Notes: generated by a model from the letters alone, not told the origin. A DNA stretch of 64,000 bases from Candidatus Avelusimicrobium fimicolum (GCA_900541355.1 UQJU01000001.1:23548-87547); one strand, 5' to 3'. Shown: positions 33,185 to 41,484, numbered from the stretch's first letter. Program-made: numbers and translations.

Positions 33185-33490
33185 TGCGGGCGGCAGATTT
33201 TCCGCACTCTATTGAATAATTGAGCGACGCTGTTTGCAGGGTCGCTCTTTTCTTGCCCAAAGCACAACATCTTGCGGGCGGCATATATTCCGCACTCTAT
33301 TGAATAATTGAGCGACTCTGTTTGCAGGGTCGCTCTTTTTTTGCCCAAAGCGCAACATCTTGCGGGCGGCAGGCTTTCCGCACCCTACTGAATAATTGAG
33401 CGACGCTGTTTGCAGGGTCGCTCTTTTCTTGCCCGAAGCGCAACATCTTGCGAGCGGCAGGCTTTCCGCACCCAGTTGATTAATTGGACA
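33185..33490 (+). repeat. 88-bp tandem repeat array carrying a terminator hairpin in each unit
   Basis: Three full copies and a partial fourth begin at 33185, 33273, 33361 and 33449 (start word TGCGGGCGGC), each exactly 88 bases apart. Each full unit holds GAGCGAC-N12-GTCGCTC followed by TTTTCTT or TTTTTTT at 33222, 33310 and 33398: a complete intrinsic terminator. Between the hairpins lies GCCCAAAGCGCAACATCTTG. The array lies immediately after the SulP stop codon, and copies differ by only a few substitutions. Confidence 0.92.
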
Positions 33491-33604
33491 ACACTCTTTT
33501 GTTAATGTTGCAAATTAACACACAGGCAACGACAAAATCTGGATAAAAACTTCCGGAATAACAACAAAAGGACAAGGGTGATAATTTCGTATAGGTATAA
33601 AATT
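33491..33604. other. Remainder of the gene-free gap after the tandem repeats
   Basis: A decayed unit of the GTCAT-type repeat (about 33530-33562, TCTGGA-TAAAAACT-TCCGGA) is visible. Nothing else is recognised before the terminator of the large minus-strand gene. Confidence 0.5.
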
Positions 33605-33636
33605 AAAAGCCCCGGGCACTAAAAATACCCGGGGCG
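33605..33636 (-). terminator. Intrinsic terminator after the 1251-residue gene
   Basis: On the minus strand GCCCCGGG-N11-CCCGGGGC followed by TTTTAATT. Confidence 0.9.
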
Positions 33637-33656
33637 TTATTCTAAAATTTACCTTA

Positions 33657-36600
33657 TTAGTTGGCAGGAGCCGCGTTATCCAAATTCGTAGGAGTGGCCC
33701 CTTTATCGCGTTTAAATACGCCTTTTACCTTCTTCCACAAACGGCCGGCTTCGTATTTCACGCCCTTTACCAACGAGGAGTTGCTCATCATACCGGGTGT
33801 TAAAAGCAAACTGGCTCCTAACATCGTACCCGCATACAACAAATCCATCGGCACCCCTGCACCGCTCATAGAAGCCAAGTACCCCGCCGGGATAGCCCCC
33901 AAACCGCCTACTGCCATTGTTAAAGCCAAGATAGAGGACAGTTCGCGGTTCTGTTTGGGGTAGCGGTTCATAATATAATCGTACATTTGGGTAAAGAAGT
34001 TACCCACGCCCAAACTGGCTACGGCCGCACCCGCAATCGTTTGCGTCACACTGTCGCCAGCGGTAGCCATAATACCTGTACCCAAGGCAGACAAGGAAGA
34101 GCAAAGAATGTACATGGTATCGGGGCTAATACGGCGGCTTACCACGTTACCGCCCAAGCGGCCTACGATAAACGGCAAGTAGAGCGAGCAGGCAATCAGG
34201 AAGTTTGCAAATTCGCCTTGGCTGATAAGCGACTTCATAGAAGTAGCAAACGAACTGGAAATGACGAACTCGTGAATCGTAGCCAACGTCATTGCCGAGG
34301 CCAACGCCGCTACACCCGGGGCTTTTAACATTTTACCCATATTACCAAGCGTGTTTTCCTGCACCGCCACAGAGTGTTTAACCTTGTGGACCAGGTCGTT
34401 CAGGCGGTCAGCCGGAACATTATATTGTTCGGCTAATTGTTTTTCCAATCCGGCGAACAATTCCGCCTTAGCACCTTTATACAAATCGCTGGCTTTCTTG
34501 GAAGAATCCATTTTCACGTTGGCAAAAACCCACGCATCTAACGAATCTTTAAATCCGCGTGCCACTTCGTCAATAACCAAGGACGGCACTTCTCCTTTTG
34601 CTTCGGCCAATACTTTAGCCCCCGCATCCAGCGTACCCTGCAACATTTTTTGGCTCTGTTCCAAGTTTTTGGCGGAATACGCATCGCGCAGTTTAGCACG
34701 CCAGACTTTCCAAGCCACCCAACCGCTGTAACCGGCATATATCGGGAAACTGATAGAATAGTCCAGGCCCAAATTTACCCCAGTCGCCAGTTGGATACCG
34801 TGATTAATCAAATACGGAGAGGCCAAGAAAGCAAGCGTACCTACGTTTTTGTACACGAAACTTAAATTGTACAGTACGATATCTTTCAAACTGACCTCGG
34901 ATTTTTTGGTAAAAAATTCCTTTATGCGTTCGCCCAGTTTTGCAAAACCTTGTTTTTCCGCAACGGACATTTCCGTTTCGGCGGTTTTTAAAGCATCCTT
35001 AGCCGCGTTCAAAATTACTTCCCCACGGTTGGCCCGGATAAGCAAGTTGGAAACCAACTGTTTCAAAATACTGGAACCGCTCATTAAGAATAAGGCGGTA
35101 ATGAACAAACCTTTCTGTACCGGGCTTAATGCCATACCCTCTACAAATCCGTAGAATCCGCCAGCCGTAGCCAAGGCGCCGGCAGCAGTGGACATAGCCA
35201 AAGAAACAACCATTAAGTTCTTTTCGCCATATTTTTTAAGTACAGGGGTCAACAAAGAGGCCAACCCGGGCAATACATAGTTGATACCGAACATCATACC
35301 GTTGGCGGCACTTACGTCAATACCAAGCGCACCATTTACCACCGGACCCATCGTTTTACCCAAACTGACGTTCGTCAAGGAAGCATCGCGCACGATTAAA
35401 TCCGCACGGTTTTGGGTAGGATGTACAGACACATTAAATTTGGTCGGACTGTGGCGTAAAATTTCCACAAACTTGCCGATTTGGTTTTTAGGTAAGCGCA
35501 CATAAAAGCGGGACAAGTGGTGAATTTTCCCATCCGCGCCTTGTAAAGCCAAGTTGCCTTCCGGCAACAACACAACTTTTTCGCCGTGGGCTACGCTTTT
35601 TTCCGGCAGAGTTACTTCCAAGGGCAAAAGAGCACCTGTGGCAGCATCAGTTACCTGTTGGGTAGAGGCTTGGTACACCACGTCCGGGCGGTTTTCCAGT
35701 TTCAAACTAAATTTGGTCATCCCGGCGGCACGCACCAAATCAACCAAAGAGCCCACTTGGTCCGCTTGCAAGCGCATATAGAAGTGCGCCATACGCAAGG
35801 GCGGCTGGGTTTGGTTGCGCAGTTCAGCCACATAGCCGTGTTTAAAATTGGGGGTTAAGGCAAAAGCCACGCGGTTGTAACCCTTTACACGGAAGCGGTT
35901 GCTGATTTCCAAATTGACGGGCAAAATGCGTTCAATGCCGTTTTCGTCCACGCGGGTTAATTTAAAGCCTTTTTCCGACACCGGGACCGGGCCTTCTTCG
36001 CCGGCTCCCATTAATTCATCAGCAGAGGCCGGGGCTTCGGGCGAGCGGAGATTGGAATAAACCTCGCTAATTTGCGTGGCATCGTGCAAGCCCGGCTCGT
36101 GATAAATGGGTTCCGGAGCCTTTTTGCTAAAACGGTTTTTGAGCCAAGCCGCACCTTTCTTAAAGAGTTTTCCAATAGCAAAAACGGGCACACCGCTGTA
36201 CATTACACCAGAATTATCATTTTCGGAGCGTCCAAAAAATTCCACCGTGCTCTTCGTTTCAGCGGGTACCGCGGCGGTCTCGGCTACGGCTTCGCCGGCG
36301 GTCGGTACAGCCGTGGGAGATAAGGCCAAATCCGCTCCCGGCAACTGCACTTTCGGCATTTCCACTTTGGGAGAAGTAGCAGGCTGCGCTTTCGTCGCCG
36401 GGGCAACAGGCTCGGCGGCCGGAGCGGTGCCTAATTCCAACCAATCGCGGGTGGCCTGGCGGGAAATATCAGCATTTAAAACGTTTTGAGGGCAGCCCAA
36501 TTTCAAGAAGCGGGCCATATCGGAGGACGCAGGAGCGGCTTCACCGGTTACAGCGGTAATTTGAACGGGCAAACCTTTTTCTTGCGCCACAGCGGTTAAA

Positions 36601-37412
36601 TTCTGCCAGAACGGACCTTTGGCCCCCGTAAGGGTGGCAAGTTCCTGTAACTGGATATAAGCGCCTTGACGCAACAAACCGCGGGCAGCAATTACTTCCG
36701 CGGTTTTTTCAAAGGGAGAGTTTACGGCTTGCTTATAAAAATTAATCAAGGCCGGGGCATCGGCTTTTGTGCCCACTAAGCCCAAAGCCGCCGCATCAGA
36801 CAACGCGTGGTGGCAATTTAAAACATCCTTATAGTTAGCGTGTTGCTTATTGGAGGCAATCAATAAAACGGAGTGTTCGTCCCCTTTGGGAAGTTTGGCA
36901 AAGGATGCGGACAAGACTTCCAATTCCGTGCGGTAAAATTTAACGGCTTCGGTCTGTTGGGCCAGGTTGGCGCTACCGTGCAAGTAAAACGTAACAAACT
37001 GGGAGCGCAGAGCCGCCGCGCGAACCTTTGGAGAGGTTTGGGCAAAAATAGGACCGGGCAAACCATCCGTCAGTTCGCCAACAGATAAAGCGTGAGGAGA
37101 GGTTAACGCCGTAAGTTTAGATTGGATTAAATCGGAAGGAACCTGTACAGAACCCGCATTAGGGGCCACCACCGCACCGGGAAGGAGATTGGGAACCATT
37201 TGGCCCACACGCGCTCCGGCAGAATACCCCTGTACATTGGGCGGCAATTTTACGTTGGGAACAACGGCGACTCTTTTCACCACCTGTCCAACGGTCCGGC
37301 TTTGCTTGGCAATTCCTTTACCGGCCTTAGCAGGCAAAGATTGCGCCAGCGATGGGGAAACGCTGCTAAATAGAATACAAAAACTGAGTAAAAGCGACAG
37401 GGTTGTTTTCAT
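33657..37412 (-). CDS. 1251-residue exported protein with C-terminal MFS-like membrane domain
   Basis: The largest gene here. It has a signal peptide (MKTTLSLLLSFCILFSSVSPSLAQ), then about 300 mostly helical residues and a Pro/Ala-rich linker near residues 335-395. A beta-rich region follows with two copies of a motif, HFYMRLQADQVGSLVDLVR near 545 and RFYVRLPKNQIGKFVEILR near 634. From about 700 on there are about 10-12 membrane helices with MFS character (GLASLLTPVLKKYGEKNLMV; ANFLIACSLYLPFIVGRLGG; FFTQMYDYIMNRYPKQNREL) interrupted by charged soluble loops around 790-840 and 905-1020. A periplasmic front half fused to an MFS-like half under one signal peptide is unusual. No function is assigned. 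AGGAG precedes the ATG, and a possible attenuator lies in its leader. Confidence 0.85.
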   Translation of the reverse strand: MKTTLSLLLSFCILFSSVSPSLAQSLPAKAGKGIAKQSRTVGQVVKRVAVVPNVKLPPNVQGYSAGARVGQMVPNLLPGAVVAPNAGSVQVPSDLIQSKLTALTSPHALSVGELTDGLPGPIFAQTSPKVRAAALRSQFVTFYLHGSANLAQQTEAVKFYRTELEVLSASFAKLPKGDEHSVLLIASNKQHANYKDVLNCHHALSDAAALGLVGTKADAPALINFYKQAVNSPFEKTAEVIAARGLLRQGAYIQLQELATLTGAKGPFWQNLTAVAQEKGLPVQITAVTGEAAPASSDMARFLKLGCPQNVLNADISRQATRDWLELGTAPAAEPVAPATKAQPATSPKVEMPKVQLPGADLALSPTAVPTAGEAVAETAAVPAETKSTVEFFGRSENDNSGVMYSGVPVFAIGKLFKKGAAWLKNRFSKKAPEPIYHEPGLHDATQISEVYSNLRSPEAPASADELMGAGEEGPVPVSEKGFKLTRVDENGIERILPVNLEISNRFRVKGYNRVAFALTPNFKHGYVAELRNQTQPPLRMAHFYMRLQADQVGSLVDLVRAAGMTKFSLKLENRPDVVYQASTQQVTDAATGALLPLEVTLPEKSVAHGEKVVLLPEGNLALQGADGKIHHLSRFYVRLPKNQIGKFVEILRHSPTKFNVSVHPTQNRADLIVRDASLTNVSLGKTMGPVVNGALGIDVSAANGMMFGINYVLPGLASLLTPVLKKYGEKNLMVVSLAMSTAAGALATAGGFYGFVEGMALSPVQKGLFITALFLMSGSSILKQLVSNLLIRANRGEVILNAAKDALKTAETEMSVAEKQGFAKLGERIKEFFTKKSEVSLKDIVLYNLSFVYKNVGTLAFLASPYLINHGIQLATGVNLGLDYSISFPIYAGYSGWVAWKVWRAKLRDAYSAKNLEQSQKMLQGTLDAGAKVLAEAKGEVPSLVIDEVARGFKDSLDAWVFANVKMDSSKKASDLYKGAKAELFAGLEKQLAEQYNVPADRLNDLVHKVKHSVAVQENTLGNMGKMLKAPGVAALASAMTLATIHEFVISSSFATSMKSLISQGEFANFLIACSLYLPFIVGRLGGNVVSRRISPDTMYILCSSLSALGTGIMATAGDSVTQTIAGAAVASLGVGNFFTQMYDYIMNRYPKQNRELSSILALTMAVGGLGAIPAGYLASMSGAGVPMDLLYAGTMLGASLLLTPGMMSNSSLVKGVKYEAGRLWKKVKGVFKRDKGATPTNLDNAAPAN

Positions 37413-37435
37413 AATAAGGTTCTCCTCTCCCTTAA

Positions 37436-37672
37436 TTATTGGAAAAAGTTCGCAAAAAAAATAGGGCCAAAAGACCTAGAAGTCCTAGGTTTTTTAGCCC
37501 TATATAAAAATAGGCCCTGCCACTTGGGCAGGCATATTTCCGGGGGTATGGCTGATTGAATACAGGAAATTTTTAGGGAATTAGGGAAAGCAGACACGCC
37601 CCCTTCTTTTATTGCTAAAAATTGCAGGGGCGAGCACTGACACACAAATTGTTGGTCTTTGGCGCAGTACAT
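37436..37672 (-). CDS. Possible leader ORF upstream of the 1251-residue gene
   Basis: A 78-codon frame beginning MYCAKDQQFVCQC, with a good ribosome site (AAAAGGAG, 6 bases before the ATG). A TAAAAT-like element lies about 30-40 bases upstream. It runs through the putative attenuator and ends 23 bases before the large gene. The translated sequence resembles no family I know, and its later half is just hairpin sequence. It may be a regulatory leader ORF or chance. Confidence 0.3.
   Translation of the reverse strand: MYCAKDQQFVCQCSPLQFLAIKEGGVSAFPNSLKISCIQSAIPPEICLPKWQGLFLYRAKKPRTSRSFGPIFFANFFQ
37453..37503 (-). terminator. Putative attenuator in the leader of the 1251-residue gene
   Basis: On the minus strand ATAGGGC...ACCTAG-GACT-T-CTAGGT...GCCCTAT followed by eight T: an intrinsic terminator located 41 bases before the start codon and after the probable promoter. 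Its 5' arm (ATAGGGC) can alternatively pair with GGGCCTAT just upstream, as in terminator/antiterminator switches. Confidence 0.6.
37497..37533 (-). promoter_or_regulatory. Leader element A (GCCTGCC...GGCAGGGCCTAT...ATAGGG)
   Basis: A hairpin GCCTGCC-CAAGT-GGCAGGGC joined to GCCTAT...ATAGGGC. A closely similar arrangement precedes the ankyrin gene (40320-40352), which suggests a shared cis-acting element of RNA or operator type. Confidence 0.45.
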
Positions 37673-37775
37673 CTAAAACTCCTTTTATCCGTCTCCACCT
37701 ATATTTTAGTAAACTTTGCCAACTTGCACAACGGAACAAAAGGCCCATTTTTTATATAAGTCTTTTGGATTATGT
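37504..37775. other. Gene-free region between coaD and the 1251-residue gene
   Basis: It holds the candidate promoter, leader ORF start and leader element A described above. No clear terminator for coaD is seen, so read-through from coaD into the leader is possible. Confidence 0.5.
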
Positions 37776-38258
37776 CTATTTATCCAACTTGCTTTTTAAT
37801 GCGCTTGCTACACACTCCGGCACCAAAGAGGAAATATCCCCCCCGTATCCGGCGGCTTCGCGCACCGCAGACGAACTTAAAAAAGCGTATTCGGGACGGG
37901 CCGGAAGGAAAACCGTTTCGGCCCCGGGGCAAAACAACTTATTATAATAAGCGTTTGTCAGTTCGTGTTCCATATCCGCCGCGCCACGCACCCCGCGCAC
38001 CAAAATATGCAGATTGTTTTTTTTGAGGTAATCCGCCAATAATCCTTCCGCCTGTTCCACGCGGATTAACGGTTCGTCCTTAAAAGTTTCCTTTAACAAA
38101 GCCACCCGTTCCGCCGGGCTAAACAACGGTTGTTTGTTTCCGTTGGGAATTACCAATACCACAAGCGCCCCGAACGCACGCGCCGCACGGCGCGCAATAT
38201 CCGCGTGCCCCAGCGTAACGGGATCAAATGTGCCTGCATAAACGGCCGCAATAGTCAT
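37776..38258 (-). CDS. coaD: Phosphopantetheine adenylyltransferase
   Basis: A 160-residue nucleotidyltransferase catalysing the fourth step of coenzyme A synthesis (4'-phosphopantetheine plus ATP to dephospho-CoA). Family motifs: AVYAGTFDPVTLGHADIARRA with the T/H-x-G-H ATP site, LVRGVRGAADMEHEL and the YAFLSSSAVREAAGYGGD C-terminal motif. The length is standard. AAGGAG precedes the ATG. It is divergent from the dGTPase-like gene. Confidence 0.96.
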   Translation of the reverse strand: MTIAAVYAGTFDPVTLGHADIARRAARAFGALVVLVIPNGNKQPLFSPAERVALLKETFKDEPLIRVEQAEGLLADYLKKNNLHILVRGVRGAADMEHELTNAYYNKLFCPGAETVFLPARPEYAFLSSSAVREAAGYGGDISSLVPECVASALKSKLDK

Positions 38259-38311
38259 AAAAGGCTCCTTAACACTTCTATATAAGTTCTATATTATGGT
38301 ATCATAATTTT

Positions 38312-39433
38312 ATGATAAAAAATCCGTTTAGCGATCAAATTTATTTACAGCGTACACATCCGCATCATCCTGATTTGCGGGATGAATATTTCCGCGACCA
38401 GACAAAAATTATCCACTCTCTGCCGTTTCGCCGCCTGAAACATAAAACCCAAGTATTCTTTGCCCCAAACAATGACCACATTTGTACCCGTATAGAACAT
38501 GTGCTCCATGTAGCGACCATAGCCGCTACCATTTGCCGGGGGCTCAACAAAAGCGGCAACTGGCAATTAAGCGAAGATATGGCTTATGCTATCGGCTTGG
38601 GCCACGATATCGGGCACGCCCCTTTCGGGCACGAGGGCGAACGCGCCATAGACGCTTGCATCCGTCCCAAACGCTTTTTACACGAAATTAACAGTTACCG
38701 CGTGGTGGAACATTTAGCCAACTACGGGGAAGGCTTAAATTTAACCTTTGCCGTAAAGGACGGAATCATCTGCCATTGCGGCGAAGATTTTACCAATAAC
38801 CAACTCTGCCCCGCTGCGGTGCCGAACGATTTGGAAAAAATCACCGGGCGCGACCATATGCCATCCACTTATGAGGGGTGCATTGTTCGTCTGTCCGATA
38901 AAATCGCCTATTTAGGGCGGGATATTGAGGACGCCGTAAAGGCAGACCTCATCACCACCAACGATATTCCCAAAGATGTACGCGAAGAAATAGGAACGTC
39001 TAACGGGGAAATTATCAACACGCTGACCCTGGACCTAATTAACCACTCCAAGGATCAAGACTGCATTGGCTTTTCGGCTGATAAATTTGGGCTGATTTCG
39101 CAATTGCGCGAATTTAACTATACCCGCATTTACCACAACGAGCAAATGCGCCAGCGCAAGGAAACCATAGACAAATGTATCCGCGATTTGTTTGATTATT
39201 TCCGCACGATTTTTAAGCGATACGGCTTTGACTACGAGGCATACGAACAAGAAGGCAAAACCACCGCTAAGAATTTTGCCAAATATATGCGCTCTATGAC
39301 AAACATATATAAAGAAAACCCCGCGCAAATTGATACAATTATCGCCGACTATATTGCCGGAATGACCGATTCATTTGCATTAAGCGTAATGGAGGACGTT
39401 ATTTTGCCTAACTCCATTAAGTTTTTTAGTTAA
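38312..39433 (+). CDS. dGTPase-like HD-domain triphosphohydrolase
   Basis: A 373-residue deoxyguanosinetriphosphate triphosphohydrolase-like protein. It has the N-terminal YFRDQTKIIHSLPFRRLKHKTQVF, the metal ligands H in TRIEHVLHV, HD in GLGHDIGHAPFGHEGE, and the later D in RLSDKIAYLGRDIEDA. It hydrolyses dNTPs to nucleoside plus triphosphate, limiting dNTP pools. The ATG has no Shine-Dalgarno; TATCAT (38300-38305) lies 6 bases upstream, making this a possible leaderless gene. It is followed by a terminator. Confidence 0.9.
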   Translation: MIKNPFSDQIYLQRTHPHHPDLRDEYFRDQTKIIHSLPFRRLKHKTQVFFAPNNDHICTRIEHVLHVATIAATICRGLNKSGNWQLSEDMAYAIGLGHDIGHAPFGHEGERAIDACIRPKRFLHEINSYRVVEHLANYGEGLNLTFAVKDGIICHCGEDFTNNQLCPAAVPNDLEKITGRDHMPSTYEGCIVRLSDKIAYLGRDIEDAVKADLITTNDIPKDVREEIGTSNGEIINTLTLDLINHSKDQDCIGFSADKFGLISQLREFNYTRIYHNEQMRQRKETIDKCIRDLFDYFRTIFKRYGFDYEAYEQEGKTTAKNFAKYMRSMTNIYKENPAQIDTIIADYIAGMTDSFALSVMEDVILPNSIKFFS

Positions 39434-39456
39434 GTATTTGCGAAATTTCAGAAAAA

Positions 39457-39483
39457 GCGCCCGGTTCCCGCCGGGCGTTTTTT
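39457..39483 (+). terminator. Intrinsic terminator after the dGTPase-like gene
   Basis: GCGCCCGG-TTC-CCGCCGGGCG-type stem followed by six T. Confidence 0.85.
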
Positions 39484-39499
39484 ATGATATAAAAAGGAA

Positions 39500-39525
39500 C
39501 ACCCCCGGTGGGGGAACCGGAGGTG
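39500..39525 (-). terminator. Intrinsic terminator after the ankyrin gene
   Basis: On the minus strand CACCTCCGG...CCGGGGGTG followed by TTCCTTTTT. Confidence 0.75.
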
Positions 39526-39542
39526 CAGGGGATAAAAAGTTT

Positions 39543-40229
39543 TTACAGGTAGGAAGCGTTTTCGTTAAAGAAAGCAACCACTTTATCCATACCCGGGACA
39601 GAAGCATTATCGCGCGCGGCTTGTGCAATCGTGCGGCCGCTGTTATCCTTGCTCATTTTTACCACTTCGGCGGCCTCAGTCTGCGCCACATCAGCCACAA
39701 TTCCGCCGGCGGAAAGTTTGCTCTTAATATTCATAATGCTCTTGTACAAATCGGTATAAGGAATTTCCGCAAAAAACATATCCGCACGCCCGTAATTAAT
39801 TTGCGTTTGTACCGGGAGTTCCCCGGCCGCATTGCGCTGATTCATTAAAAGGTGTAAATGCTTTTGATATTCACGCGGATAGAAATGGCGGATGCCATAA
39901 GCCAAAGCCAAAAAAGAGTCTTTATTGCGGGCAACGTGGAATACGTTATTGCCGTTTTTGCCCGTTTTAAGCAAGAAATTGCCGCTCTTGGCGGATTTGA
40001 TATAGGAGGCAATAGCCGTGGCATCTCCTTTTTGGGCCGCCGCAAAAACGGGCGTATTGCCAAAATCATCTTCTTTGTCCAAATCTACGGCACCTTGATG
40101 CCTTTGGGCGGCCGCTTGCACGGCAGCCTGCAATTTTTTGTTCAACTGCGGACGAGACTGGGCTGCGGGAGCCGCATTAACCAGCGAAACCATCAAACAA
40201 GCCGCTAAAATAAAAAGAAAGTTTTTCAT
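39543..40229 (-). CDS. Secreted ankyrin-repeat protein
   Basis: A 228-residue protein with signal peptide MKNFLFILAACLMVSLVNAAPA. The mature part carries divergent ankyrin repeats: DLDKEDDFGNTPVFAAAQKGD, then GKNGNNVFHVARNKDS, and a last DNSGRTIAQAARDN. Ankyrin repeats mediate protein binding, and export through Sec places it in the periplasm, outside or on the surface. The target is unknown. It shares leader element B/A with the 1251-residue protein. An AAGGATG/GGGG-type ribosome site precedes the ATG. Confidence 0.8.
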   Translation of the reverse strand: MKNFLFILAACLMVSLVNAAPAAQSRPQLNKKLQAAVQAAAQRHQGAVDLDKEDDFGNTPVFAAAQKGDATAIASYIKSAKSGNFLLKTGKNGNNVFHVARNKDSFLALAYGIRHFYPREYQKHLHLLMNQRNAAGELPVQTQINYGRADMFFAEIPYTDLYKSIMNIKSKLSAGGIVADVAQTEAAEVVKMSKDNSGRTIAQAARDNASVPGMDKVVAFFNENASYL

Positions 40230-40319
40230 ATTTTATCCCCTTGTACATCCTTCTTATTTAAGTATCTATTTTTAAGTGGAAATTTACGAGGGTCTTTGGA
40301 CCCATTTTTTAGGTATTTT

Positions 40320-40352
40320 GGACCTATCTTTTTTATAGGCCCTGCGGCAGGC
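40320..40352 (-). promoter_or_regulatory. Leader element B upstream of the ankyrin gene
   Basis: On the minus strand GCCTGCCGCAGGGCCTAT, a short A-rich loop, then ATAGGTCC. It is followed by GGGTC-CAAA-GACCC (about 40296-40309). It matches leader element A (37497-37533) in the string GCAGGGCCTAT and in the following ATAGG arm. Confidence 0.4.
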
Positions 40353-40365
40353 GAATATAAAAACC

Positions 40366-40394
40366 AAAAGCCCCGGATTAAACCGGGGCTTTTA
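40366..40394 (-). terminator. Terminator after tRNA-Gly
   Basis: On the minus strand AAAAGCCCCGG-TTTAAT-CCGGGGCTTTT, a perfect 11-bp stem directly after the tRNA 3' end. Confidence 0.9.
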
Positions 40395-40396
40395 AA

Positions 40397-40470
40397 TGGA
40401 GCGGGCGAAGAGAATCGAACTCTCGTCTCAACCTTGGCAAGGTCGCGTTCTACCATTGAACCACGCCCGC
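40397..40470 (-). tRNA. tRNA-Gly (GCC)
   Basis: A 74-base cloverleaf on the minus strand: acceptor GCGGGCG paired with CGCCCGC-type 3' strand, D loop with AATGGTA, anticodon loop TTGCCAA (anticodon GCC), T arm with GTTCGATTC, and an encoded 3' TCCA. It lies 60 bases downstream of the STI1-like membrane protein gene. Confidence 0.97.
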
Positions 40471-40530
40471 ATAAATCTGTTTACCTTCAACAATAAAATT
40501 ATAACAAATTTTTTACGTTGTGTACAATAT

Positions 40531-41436
40531 TTATTTTTTTCGGGATGTTTTTTGTGCTTTTCCCGTCGTGGAATTTCCGCCCAACAAAATAGTTGCTATC
40601 GGCTTTAAATAAGTATTTTGCTCCACCGCTTTGCGGATATGGGGGTTTCCTTGCAAGGCTTTTAAATGCGGATTTGATGCAATAATGCGTGCGGCTTCCT
40701 GCGGACGGTCGCGGAAATACTTAACAGCCTTGCTGATAAGCAAATAACTCATAAAACGGCTGTTTGCCACCGCCAGCACCATCGGTTCGCTGGCAAGAAT
40801 CTGTTTGACGGTTTCGCTGTCAAAAAATTCCGACATCGCATTTGGATCCTCGCTAAACGCCAACAGAAGTTGCGGGTCCTCCAACAAAGGAGCCACGTCC
40901 GGGCGGGCTAAAAAGGCCTTACACATCTTATCGTTAGCCAACAGATAACGCATCAAATCGGGGTCTGCTAAATTAGATGAAAAATTGGTCGTAAGTGCCC
41001 ACGGAGCCGCGCCGATAATTTCGTAACTCTTAGGAGTAAATGCCTTAAAATTAAAGCGGCTGATAATCGGCAATGTGGAGCCTAAGTTACTTACGGCTAC
41101 GTTGCGGTCCTGACCCTCTTGCAGTTGCACATACGTTACCCCGGTGTTGGGATTAAACTCGGTATTCGCCGCCGCCAATCCCTTTACTTGGTTGGGGTCC
41201 AAGGCCGCCGTTAAGTTATCGGCTCTTTTTTGGGCAGATAAAATAATCACTATCGTAATTAACACCAACGCCACCACACCTATCCCCACACCCAGCAAGA
41301 GCGTGTCCTGTGTGCGTTTTTCAATTGTAGCGGCCGTCTGGGCCTGGGTCGCCCCCTGCGGGTTTTTGGCCGCTTGTTTTTTCTGGTGATACTTGGCGGG
41401 ATTACGCAGTAAATCCATTAATTCTTCTTTCTTCAT
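40531..41436 (-). CDS. Membrane-anchored protein with STI1-like Asn-Pro repeats
   Basis: A 301-residue protein. A basic N-terminal about 45 residues is followed by one membrane helix ([21 protein letters not shown], about 47-67) and a large exposed domain. The second half has repeats with leucine-rich helices and D-P or N-P turns ([54 protein letters not shown]). These look like STI1/heat-shock-chaperonin-binding repeats. Topology suggests a cytosolic N-terminus and periplasmic repeats. The family assignment is by eye and the function unknown. It is divergent from yjbQ with 48 bases between start codons. Confidence 0.6.
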   Translation of the reverse strand: MKKEELMDLLRNPAKYHQKKQAAKNPQGATQAQTAATIEKRTQDTLLLGVGIGVVALVLITIVIILSAQKRADNLTAALDPNQVKGLAAANTEFNPNTGVTYVQLQEGQDRNVAVSNLGSTLPIISRFNFKAFTPKSYEIIGAAPWALTTNFSSNLADPDLMRYLLANDKMCKAFLARPDVAPLLEDPQLLLAFSEDPNAMSEFFDSETVKQILASEPMVLAVANSRFMSYLLISKAVKYFRDRPQEAARIIASNPHLKALQGNPHIRKAVEQNTYLKPIATILLGGNSTTGKAQKTSRKK

Positions 41437-41471
41437 AACATACGGCCGTTCTGCCGGACCTCCATATCAAG

Positions 41472-41477
41472 TATAAT
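41472..41477 (+). promoter_or_regulatory. -10 element of a candidate leaderless yjbQ transcript
   Basis: TATAAT, 7 bases before the yjbQ ATG and no ribosome site. The -35 is weak (TTCTGC, 17 bases upstream). Confidence 0.5.
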
Positions 41478-41484
41478 TTATTAT

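Noticed and set aside
33185..33490. CRISPR array
   Set aside because: The units are 88 bases long and nearly identical throughout, with no variable spacers, and no cas genes are nearby; each unit is a terminator.
37497..37533. A known riboswitch (preQ1, c-di-GMP, fluoride, SAM types)
   Set aside because: The conserved nucleotides of these classes are not present. Only a hairpin pair and a terminator are seen, so it is reported as an unclassified leader.
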